Shown in pieces: positions 7,605-13,462 of a DNA stretch of 45,056 nucleotides (its first letter is position 1; each line of letters opens with the position of its first letter). The DNA is taken from contig CAMDHE010000023.1 of assembly GCA_945898095.1 (NCBI GenBank), forward strand, positions 1 to 45,056, given 5' to 3'. Source of the DNA: Roseateles toxinivorans. Lineage in GTDB: Bacteria > Pseudomonadota > Gammaproteobacteria > Burkholderiales > Burkholderiaceae_C. Made by a program: the position numbers and the translations under genes. The notes under the pieces were generated by a model. That model ran no database searches, was not told where the DNA came from, and saw only the letters and a list, made by a program, of their open reading frames with translations.

Positions 7605-7651
7605 GGAAATTCCCCGCATTTGGCCTGCGGCCGCCATGGCGGGCTACGGGC
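7605..7651 (+). repeat. dispersed ~45-bp repeat, copy 1
   Basis: The sequence ggaaattccccgcatttggc followed by ctgcggccgccatggcgggc recurs with few changes at 18953–19000 and 19801–19842. This copy lies upstream of the orphan AbrB-like antitoxin and begins a duplicated block that extends into that gene. Confidence 0.85.
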
Positions 7652-7739
7652 CTATCTGATGGGATCCGGTTTCACGCGGGCACTGAACAGGCGATTTCGT
7701 ATGACGCTCTGCTGACCATTTGAAAACTGTGAAATCACC

Positions 7740-7970
7740 ATGACTACATTGACCGTCACGTCACGCGGGCAAGTGACATTGAAGAAAGAAGTGCTGAAAC
7801 ATCTCGCCATCAAGCCAGCGGAAACGATCGAGCTTGACTTGCTGCCAGATGGCCGCTGCGGGCTCAAGGCAGCCCGGCCACAAGGAACGATTGCCGGCTT
7901 CATCGGATTGCTCGCAGGCCGGACCAGCAAGGTCGCGACGATTGAAGAAATCAACGCTCGCTGCGATTGA
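7740..7970 (+). CDS. AbrB/MazE-like antitoxin, orphan and 3'-altered copy
   Basis: A 76-residue SpoVT-AbrB-type swapped-hairpin protein (MTTLTVTSRGQVTLKKEVLK). It is almost identical to the AbrB-like antitoxin at 19096, and the upstream 135 bp are also duplicated. Similarity stops at codon 72 or so (EEIN). The copy then ends RCD, whereas the other continues and couples to a PIN toxin. Here no PIN gene follows; instead a convergent RelE-like gene overlaps the last 20 bp. It may still bind the paralogue's operator and act as a spare antitoxin. No clear Shine-Dalgarno site is present. Confidence 0.8.
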   Translation: MTTLTVTSRGQVTLKKEVLKHLAIKPAETIELDLLPDGRCGLKAARPQGTIAGFIGLLAGRTSKVATIEEINARCD

Positions 7971-8229
7971 GATCGCGATAGAAATTCTCCTGCGGACCGA
8001 CCATCAAAAGCTTGATCTTGTGCTCATCGAGTACACGATAAGCCAACAGGCATAACAAGCTGCCCATGCGGAATTTGTGGACTTGCACGCCTGCCAGATC
8101 TCCGACCTTGGTCTCTGCGGTTTCCGGCTGACTGACAACAGTTCTTACCGCCTCGTCGAGCATTTCCTTTTGTTGGCGGTGCATTTTTTTGACCGGGCGC
8201 TCGAAGGTGGGTGTAACAAGAATGCGCAT
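7951..8229 (-). CDS. RelE/ParE-superfamily toxin
   Basis: This 92-residue protein (MRILVTPTFERPVKKMHRQQ) has the RelE-like pattern of an N-terminal strand, two helices and a C-terminal beta sheet (VQVHKFRMG … LCLLAYRVLD … IKLLMVGPQENFYRDL). Members cleave mRNA on the ribosome or poison gyrase; which of these applies here is not clear. The ATG at 8229 overlaps the antitoxin's TGA by one base (TGATG), so the pair is translationally coupled. Its 3' end overlaps the convergent orphan AbrB gene by 20 bp. Confidence 0.78.
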   Translation of the reverse strand: MRILVTPTFERPVKKMHRQQKEMLDEAVRTVVSQPETAETKVGDLAGVQVHKFRMGSLLCLLAYRVLDEHKIKLLMVGPQENFYRDLNRSER

Positions 8230-8438
8230 CAACCGAACTTGTAGTCACTCACAGCTTCTTCCTGATCAGCGATCAGAATGTCGCGGATGACGCTGAATGG
8301 CAGATCTGGATTGTCGGCAGCGATCTTGCCGATCTTCGACCAATATTCGATTTGCTTGGGTACCGAGCGATGCTCAATGGCGCCGTAACGTTTGGCGCTT
8401 TCAACCAGGTTTTCTGGCAATTTGACGTTGATCGCCAT
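8229..8438 (-). CDS. ParD-like antitoxin (TA_antitoxin ParD-like family)
   Basis: A 69-residue protein with an N-terminal MAINVKLPENLVESAKRYGA ribbon-helix-helix-like segment and HRSVPKQIEYWSKIGKIA, a pattern typical of ParD-like antitoxins. The ATG at 8438 is chosen because GGAGG lies 5 nt upstream; an in-frame ATG at 8450 overlaps that site. The gene precedes and is coupled to the RelE-like toxin. Upstream, ggacct occurs twice (8477–8482 and 8488–8493) and could be operator half-sites. Confidence 0.78.
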   Translation of the reverse strand: MAINVKLPENLVESAKRYGAIEHRSVPKQIEYWSKIGKIAADNPDLPFSVIRDILIADQEEAVSDYKFG

Positions 8439-8664
8439 AGGTGCCTCCATAAAATGGTTCCAGTTTAAACCTTAAAGGACCTAAACGGACCTTTTTTACA
8501 CCTGATGCGAGCGGTAGAGCAAGTCCCGGATCCCGCATTTGGTCTGCTGCTTCATTGGGCTCAACAAGGCGCGAGTCGGCTCCAACGCTATACCGGCGCG
8601 CCCGAGCATTGCTGCTGGGATCAGTCATTGGCATAATCTGCCAATAGCCCGCAAGGATGAAAAA

Positions 8665-8952
8665 ATGCCGACCCGCAATGTTGTTTTGACCCTCCATCAA
8701 GCTGCCGTCGTGGAACAACTGGTCAGCAGCGGCCGTTACCAGAATGCCAGCGAGGTACTTCGTGATGGCCTGCGTTTGCTCGAACAGCGCGAGGCCGAAG
8801 ATGCATCACGCCTGGTGGCCCTGCGCACGGCTGTAAAGGTCGGCAGCGCTGACTTCGATCAGGGTCAATTCACGACCTTCGATAAGGCTGAAGCAATCGG
8901 CGCCCATCTGGACAATCTGGCAGCCAGGGCCATTGCTGCTGCATCAACATGA
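8665..8952 (+). CDS. parD: ParD-family antitoxin
   Basis: A 95-residue antitoxin (MPTRNVVLTLHQAAVVEQLV) with a ribbon-helix-helix N-terminus and the typical SGRYQNASEVLRDGLRLLEQ segment of the ParD/CC2985 family, followed by an acidic, flexible toxin-binding tail. AAGGA precedes the ATG. The stop overlaps the toxin start (ATGA). It is divergently placed from the ParD-like/RelE pair, with about 225 bp between the two antitoxin starts. Confidence 0.9.
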   Translation: MPTRNVVLTLHQAAVVEQLVSSGRYQNASEVLRDGLRLLEQREAEDASRLVALRTAVKVGSADFDQGQFTTFDKAEAIGAHLDNLAARAIAAAST

Positions 8953-9269
8953 TCTGGAAGATTCGGCTCGGTCGACGGGCTGAACAGGACTATGTGGAAA
9001 TCCTCGATTGGACGACCAGGTCCTTTGGTGCAACCCAGGCCAGAACCTATGCCGTGACGATCTCACGGGCTCTCCAGGCCTTGGAGGATGGCCCTGAAAT
9101 CCCAGGCAGCAAACTGCGCGACGAAATCGAGCCAGGCATCCGCATCTTGCATGTCGCGCGCTCAGGCCGCAAGGGGCGTCACTTTGTGGTTTTCCGAGTG
9201 GACGGCGATGGTTTCATCGACGTCCTCAGGCTGCTGCACGACAGCATGGACCTGCCGAGAAATTTTTAA
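8949..9269 (+). CDS. parE: ParE-family toxin
   Basis: A 106-residue RelE/ParE-fold protein (MIWKIRLGRRAEQDYVEILD … IEPGIRILHVARSGRKGRHF … FIDVLRLLHDSMDL). The RILHV and VLRLLHDSMD motifs are typical of ParE toxins, which inhibit DNA gyrase. It is coupled to ParD by a 4-bp overlap. This is a toxin gene and should not be confused with topoisomerase IV subunit parE. Confidence 0.88.
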   Translation: MIWKIRLGRRAEQDYVEILDWTTRSFGATQARTYAVTISRALQALEDGPEIPGSKLRDEIEPGIRILHVARSGRKGRHFVVFRVDGDGFIDVLRLLHDSMDLPRNF

Positions 9270-9305
9270 AAAAGCCAGCCGCCACGGCGGGCGATCTTGC
9301 ACAAA

Positions 9306-9575
9306 TCAACGCGAAGCTTGATTGCTCAGCCATTCACGCATTGCCGCATCAACGCGGGTCTGCCAGCCAGAACCGGTGGCGCGAAATTGCTGCACCACAT
9401 CGGGCGACAAGCGGATGGTGATGCGCTCCTTGACCAGCGCTGCTTTGGGCCGGCCGCGCAGCTTGGCCTGCAGCGATGCCGGCAATGACGCCATGGGCTT
9501 GAACATGGAAGGGTCTACCCTGGACAGGTCGGCCACTTCGCCATCAACGTCGATCACGGGCAAGCGCGAAACCAT
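9306..9575 (-). CDS. BrnA-like antitoxin without a visible BrnT partner
   Basis: An 89-residue protein whose C-terminal half (VKERITIRLSPDVVQQFRAT then GWQTRVDAAMREWL) is the ribbon-helix-helix signature of BrnA-type antitoxins. The usual acidic N-terminal stretch (DVDGEVADLSRVD) is also there. AAGGAG precedes the ATG at 9575. BrnA normally follows the toxin gene brnT on the same strand; the ~120 bp upstream in all three frames show no BrnT-like protein, only interrupted frames. It is either an orphan or a remnant left when the DGR arrived next door. Confidence 0.78.
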   Translation of the reverse strand: MVSRLPVIDVDGEVADLSRVDPSMFKPMASLPASLQAKLRGRPKAALVKERITIRLSPDVVQQFRATGSGWQTRVDAAMREWLSNQASR

Positions 9576-9700
9576 GTTTTGCTCCTTCTTTTCCTCTCAA
9601 TGAGATTTTCGCTCGGCGGCATGGCGAACGGCAATTCGGAGATCACCGGAGCAACGCAGCAATTTCGACAATTTCGCTCAATCTTCGTGACGCGAAATAA

Positions 9701-9740
9701 CCGCGCCCGCTGCCACTGAATCTGGCCAAAGCGGGCGCGG
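9701..9740 (-). terminator. GC-rich hairpin downstream of the DGR template repeat
   Basis: A perfect 11-bp stem (ccgcgcccgct at 9701–9711 with 9730–9740) has an 18-nt loop. On the minus strand it is followed by a short T-rich run (ttattt). It is the first strong hairpin-plus-T signal after the TR, so it is the likely 3' end of the TR-containing transcript. A second, imperfect hairpin (9786–9807, one mismatch, TTCC loop) sits between it and the TR. Confidence 0.6.
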
Positions 9741-9826
9741 GGACTTGCCCTTGCCTCTAGACCCCTGGACGGACCCTTGCGCGCCGTGCGGCCCTTCCGG
9801 GGCGCACGCTCTGGCGACGGGTCGTG

Positions 9827-9945
9827 CTGGCGATACGCAAGCCGGTGTTGTTGTTGCGGTTGTCCGGCGCGTTGTGGTTGCGGTTGGCTGAGCGCAGGTT
9901 CCTGGGATTGTTGTTCCAGGCGCCGCCGCGAAGCACCCGCCGCGC
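9827..9945 (-). repeat. DGR template repeat (TR)
   Basis: This is a 119-bp non-coding copy of the 3' end of the target gene. In the coding (minus) sense it is rich in AAC triplets; read in frame it would give GAWNNNPRNLRSANRNHNAP followed by more N-rich codons. Against VR1 it differs at 16 positions, all adenines in this sense (T on the plus strand). Of 29 such adenines 16 are changed, while none of the other 90 bases is changed. This is the hallmark of a DGR template. It lies 36 bp after the reverse-transcriptase stop codon on the same strand, an RT-then-TR order. Confidence 0.95.
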
Positions 9946-9981
9946 TTTCAGGGTCTAGAGAGCCAGCATCGTAACGCCTTC

Positions 9982-11073
9982 TCAGCCTTGCATCGCCGGC
10001 GCTCCATCGGTCCAGAATGGGTCGAACCAGCCGCCACAAAGCAGCGCATGGCGCAAGCCCGCTGTGTGCGCATGGCGTGCATGGGCCACCCAAGCCGCTA
10101 TGCGCTGGCGGACATGCAGGTCGTCAAGCTTGTCGGCACGCCAACCTTCGCGCAACAGGCCGAGCCGTTGCCGAAAGCGCGCTACGTTGACCGCTGGCAA
10201 TCGCCGCAAACCGCCAGGGTGCAGTTCCAGACCCAGAAAGGCCTGCGGCTCCTTGCACGGGGCGATGCGCGTCTTGCCCGGGTGCAGGCGCAAGCGTCGC
10301 CCTTCCAGCCATTGGCTGATGCGCTGATGCCACTCTTGCAACTGAGCCGGGTCGTCGGCAAACAGTGCGAAGTCATCGACATAGCGTAGATAGGGCGCCC
10401 GCAGTACCTCCTTGACAAAATGGTCCAGCGGATCGAGGTAGATGTTGGCAAAGAACTGGCTGGTCAGGTTACCCAAGGGCAGGCCGCGTACGCGCTCGAA
10501 GGGAGTGAACAAATCGTCGCCCGGATAGTAATGTTCGACCGCCTCCTGAGGATTCGCGCCGTCGATGATCAAATCGCAGAGCGCTAGCGTGGGCCGGCAG
10601 CCCAGTCTGCGCCTCAGGTCGGCTTTGAGAATCAAATGGTCGATGGCAGGGAAATAACGCCAGATGTCGCAACGGAGCACATGGCGGTAGCGGTCCCGAA
10701 ACTGCTCATAACGCGCAATTGCGCGGTGCGTGCCCTTGGCTTTGCGGTTGGCAAAGCTGTCGTCGATGAACCCGCGCTCGAACAGCGGCCCGATGACGGC
10801 GAACAAGGCGTGGTGGACCACCCGGTCGCGAAACGGCGCGGCCGACACCAGCCGGCGCTTCGGGTCGCGCACCACGATTTCGTGGTATCGCCCGGTGCTG
10901 TAGCGCCCGGCCTGTAGTTGTGCTTCCAGTCGCAGGCATTCGGGCTCAAGCCGCACCATGAAGGCCGCCGCGCCGGGTTTGCTGCGCTTGCCACGAACCG
11001 CACGCAAGGCCGCGTCGTGCAGCGCCCTGAAGTTGGCGATCGCGCCGAACAGGTCGAAGTGGCGCTTGGCCAT
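9982..11073 (-). CDS. diversity-generating retroelement reverse transcriptase
   Basis: This 363-residue reverse transcriptase copies the TR RNA into adenine-mutagenised cDNA that replaces the VR of the target gene. Visible motifs are FIDDSFANRKAKGTHRAI (102–119, typical of DGR RTs), RCDIWRYFPAIDH (134–146, first catalytic Asp at 136), RGLPLGNLTSQFFANIYLD (196–214), YVDDF (231–235, the catalytic Asp pair), and an LGLE/HPGK segment in the thumb region. There is no maturase, endonuclease or integrase domain, which argues against group II introns and retrotransposons. The start at 11073 lies 8 bp after the Avd stop. Upstream come Avd and the VR1 target, downstream the TR. Confidence 0.96.
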   Translation of the reverse strand: MAKRHFDLFGAIANFRALHDAALRAVRGKRSKPGAAAFMVRLEPECLRLEAQLQAGRYSTGRYHEIVVRDPKRRLVSAAPFRDRVVHHALFAVIGPLFERGFIDDSFANRKAKGTHRAIARYEQFRDRYRHVLRCDIWRYFPAIDHLILKADLRRRLGCRPTLALCDLIIDGANPQEAVEHYYPGDDLFTPFERVRGLPLGNLTSQFFANIYLDPLDHFVKEVLRAPYLRYVDDFALFADDPAQLQEWHQRISQWLEGRRLRLHPGKTRIAPCKEPQAFLGLELHPGGLRRLPAVNVARFRQRLGLLREGWRADKLDDLHVRQRIAAWVAHARHAHTAGLRHALLCGGWFDPFWTDGAPAMQG

Positions 11074-11081
11074 CGGGGTTT

Positions 11082-11582
11082 TCAGGCGACTGCGGGTGTA
11101 TCGGCCGCTTTGCGTAGGCCGCTATCGGCCCGAAGCCAGCCCCCCACTTGACGGCCCAGGTCGTCGATCAGGCGCGATGCGTGCTCGTAGCGCTTGAAAT
11201 CCAGCAACTTCAAGTCCTTGGCCAGCCGCACCCAGAATCGCAGTTTCTCCAGGTCGAGATTGGCTCGGCGGAGCAAGGCGCTGCGCTCGCGGTTGTAAGC
11301 CGCCTCGATCAGCGTATCGAGCACTTGCAGCGCGGTGCTTTGCAAACGGTCGCCGAGCTGGAACTTCTGGCTTCGTGGCAATCCGTCCAGCACCGGGATC
11401 AGCCACAGCAACAACTGATAACTCGACTCCACCGCAGCGACGTTGGCGCGCGGCGCTCTGGCGCCAGAGCGATCTGATCGTGGGGAATTCGGCGAATTTT
11501 TTCCGCCGTCCCGGCCCTCCGATGGGGGCTTCGCCCCCATACCCCCAACTCCCAGCGCCTTTTCTTCATCATCAACGTTCAT
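11082..11582 (-). CDS. avd: DGR accessory variability protein (Avd/bAvd-like)
   Basis: The last ~115 residues match the four-helix bundle Avd proteins that bind the DGR reverse transcriptase and TR RNA: SYQLLLWLIPVLDGLPRSQK, then FQLGDRLQSTALQVLDTLIE, RRANLDLEKLRFWVRLAKDL and DDLGRQVGGWLRA. From the ATG at 11582 the protein has 166 residues. About 50 N-terminal residues (Gly/Pro/Ser/Arg-rich) exceed the family's usual ~120 and are encoded by palindromic DNA, including an 8-bp-stem hairpin at 11522–11540 and an 18-bp palindrome at 11454–11471. A later start inside this stretch is possible. The gene lies 34 bp after the target stop and 8 bp before the RT. Confidence 0.92.
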   Translation of the reverse strand: MNVDDEEKALGVGGMGAKPPSEGRDGGKNSPNSPRSDRSGARAPRANVAAVESSYQLLLWLIPVLDGLPRSQKFQLGDRLQSTALQVLDTLIEAAYNRERSALLRRANLDLEKLRFWVRLAKDLKLLDFKRYEHASRLIDDLGRQVGGWLRADSGLRKAADTPAVA

Positions 11583-11616
11583 ATTGCAAAGGGTAAAAGG
11601 GTAAGAGAGCCAAAGG

Positions 11617-13446
11617 TCAAAGAGTCCTGGCGATACGCAAGCCGGTGCCGTAGTCGCGGCCGACCGGCGCGATGCGGCCGCGGTTGGCTGAGCGCAGGAA
11701 CCCGGGATTGCCGTTCCAGGCGCCGCCGCGAAGCACCCGCCGCGCCTGATCGCCGCCGCTGACCCAGGCCGAACCATCGCTAGGCGCGCCCCGGTAGTTC
11801 TCGTGATATGTGTCCTGCACCCATTCCCAAGCATTGCCATGCATGTCGAAAAGGCCGAAGGCGTTGGGTCTCTTTTGTGCAACAGGGTGCGTGGAGGATT
11901 TGTTGTTGGCGCTGAACCAGGCATGAGCCCAGAGTTGCGATTCGTCGTCGCCAAAGCTCCATTTGCTGCTGCTGCCGGCTCGCGCCGCGTATTCCCATTC
12001 GGATTCGCTCGGCAGGCGGTAGCTCTTGCCGGTTTTCGCACTGAGCTTTCTGGCGAATTCCTGCGCCTCGTTCCAACTGATGTTCTCGACCGGGCAGTCG
12101 GCGCCGCATTGCTTGAAATAACTTGGGTTGCTGCCCATCACCGCCATCCATTGGCCCTGGGTCACTTCGGTTCGCCCGAGCAGGAAAGCACCCAAGTTGA
12201 CCCGGCGCACAGGTTTTTCGGCTTCAAATTCTGTCGACCCCATCTCGAAACTCCCCGCCGGAATCATCACCATCGCTGGGCAATCGGCGCAGTCCTTGAT
12301 CGTCTGCCCCGCTGTAACGCTGATGTTCTGGGCGACAGGTCGGGCTGGTTGCAATGCTGCCTGCCTCACCCCCGCCAAGCGGCTCTGCGCCTGTTCCCTC
12401 AAGCCCTCGTCTTCCTGGCTTTGCGGGTTGTCCTGCGCCCAGGCCGCCAGAAACCGTTCCCAGGCTTTGACCTGCAAATCAGCACCGCCAGTGAACTGCG
12501 CGGTCTTGTCGAAATCGACTTTCATCTTGGCTTGCCAGGCCGCCCATTCCTTGCGGGTCGATTCCTCGCGCTCTAGGTCGGCCAAGCTTAAGCCCGCAAC
12601 CTGGCCCGGCCTTGGGCTTGCGGCCACAGGCTCGGGATTGGCCGTTTGCGCTGCGCCGCCCGATCTGAAATAGAACTCGCCAACGATGCTGCCCTCGGTC
12701 CAGGGTTCCTGTTGGCGCTTCGACGCTTCAGTGACCGCTGCCGACACGCGCTTGAGCATGGTTTCCACCGGTATGTCGGCGGAATCGATGAAGCGCAGCA
12801 ACTGCGTGGTGTAGAGGCCGTTGCTGCCGCTGCCGTCGGCGGCGACGCTGCCCGGGCGGGTGGCGAAATGGATCAAGGTGCCCGAGGGCGCGGCGCTGAT
12901 GCGGGCGAGGCCGCGGTCGCCGCTGCGCATGCTGCGCGCATAGGGGTTGTTGCGGCAGGCATCGAGGAACAGCAGCTTCAGCCCGGCCTTGGCTTCGTCG
13001 AGCCGCTCCATCAGGCTGTTCAGGTTCAAGCTGTTCAACGCGACGTCATCCTCGCTCTGGATGTCGGCGTCAACGGCCGGCAGGTAGTTGATGCCTTTGA
13101 CCTGCACGCCATGGCCAGCGTAGAACACAACAACCTCATCGCCCGGCTTGAGGCCATTGGCAAAGGCGGTGAGCGTGCGGCCGATCTGCTGGCGCTTGAG
13201 GTTCTCGACCTTCATCACCTTGAAACCCAGCGCCGTGAGCTTGGCATCCATCGCCCTGGCGTCATTCACCGGATTCTTCAAAGCGCCTTCGGTGTAGGCG
13301 GCGTTGCCGATCACCAGGGCTTGGCGGGCGGCATGGGCGATCGGGCTGCCGATCAACAGCGCGGCCAGCACAGCGAGCCCGGCCCAGCGCTTGGCGAGCG
13401 CAGTCATGGCTAGGAGCGAGGGAAACTTTTGGATCGAGGTCGGCAT
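11617..13446 (-). CDS. DGR target: secreted caspase-like protease fused to FGE-sulfatase/C-type-lectin-like domain
   Basis: 609 residues from the ATG at 13446; an ATG at 13407 gives a neater signal peptide (MTALAKRWAGLAVLAALLIG…AHA). Residues 40–262 form a peptidase C14 caspase-like domain: RQALVIGNAAY, catalytic His 112 in VVFYAGHGVQ and Cys 164 in LLFLDACRNNP. A charged linker follows (~263–384). Residues 385–609 are an FGE-sulfatase domain (MVMIPAGSFEMGS, LGRTEVTQGQW, YRLPSESEWEYAARAG, MHGNAWEWVQDT, RVLRGGAW). The cysteines that catalyse in genuine FGE enzymes near RGGSW are missing, so this is probably the C-type-lectin-fold binding domain used by DGR targets. The last ~40 residues are VR1, so binding residues are hypermutable. 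The protein is exported, and the gene lies 16 bp downstream of the second caspase-like gene. Confidence 0.93.
   Translation of the reverse strand: MPTSIQKFPSLLAMTALAKRWAGLAVLAALLIGSPIAHAARQALVIGNAAYTEGALKNPVNDARAMDAKLTALGFKVMKVENLKRQQIGRTLTAFANGLKPGDEVVVFYAGHGVQVKGINYLPAVDADIQSEDDVALNSLNLNSLMERLDEAKAGLKLLFLDACRNNPYARSMRSGDRGLARISAAPSGTLIHFATRPGSVAADGSGSNGLYTTQLLRFIDSADIPVETMLKRVSAAVTEASKRQQEPWTEGSIVGEFYFRSGGAAQTANPEPVAASPRPGQVAGLSLADLEREESTRKEWAAWQAKMKVDFDKTAQFTGGADLQVKAWERFLAAWAQDNPQSQEDEGLREQAQSRLAGVRQAALQPARPVAQNISVTAGQTIKDCADCPAMVMIPAGSFEMGSTEFEAEKPVRRVNLGAFLLGRTEVTQGQWMAVMGSNPSYFKQCGADCPVENISWNEAQEFARKLSAKTGKSYRLPSESEWEYAARAGSSSKWSFGDDESQLWAHAWFSANNKSSTHPVAQKRPNAFGLFDMHGNAWEWVQDTYHENYRGAPSDGSAWVSGGDQARRVLRGGAWNGNPGFLRSANRGRIAPVGRDYGTGLRIARTL
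11627..11745 (-). repeat. DGR variable repeat VR1
   Basis: VR1 forms the 3' end of the target gene and stops 8 bp before its TGA. It aligns without gaps to the TR. The 16 differences are all at TR adenines in the coding sense and replace 11 residues. Most are Asn of AAC codons changed to Gly, Phe, Ile, Asp or Tyr; Arg to Gly, His to Arg and Asp to Val also occur. The final ~20 bp in the coding sense (ccggcttgcgtatcgccag) are identical to the TR and are the expected initiation-of-mutagenic-homing site. Confidence 0.95.
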
Positions 13447-13462
13447 GACTGGGTTCAAGGGC

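Noticed and set aside
9554-10093. 179-codon minus-strand frame overlapping TR and the end of the RT gene
   Set aside because: It is Arg/Gln-rich low complexity without family features, runs through the TR out of its homologous frame and through the RT end.
9982-11073. Retron or group II intron reverse transcriptase
   Set aside because: There is no maturase or endonuclease domain and no msr/msd-like RNA. The Avd gene and the adenine-biased TR/VR pair identify a DGR.
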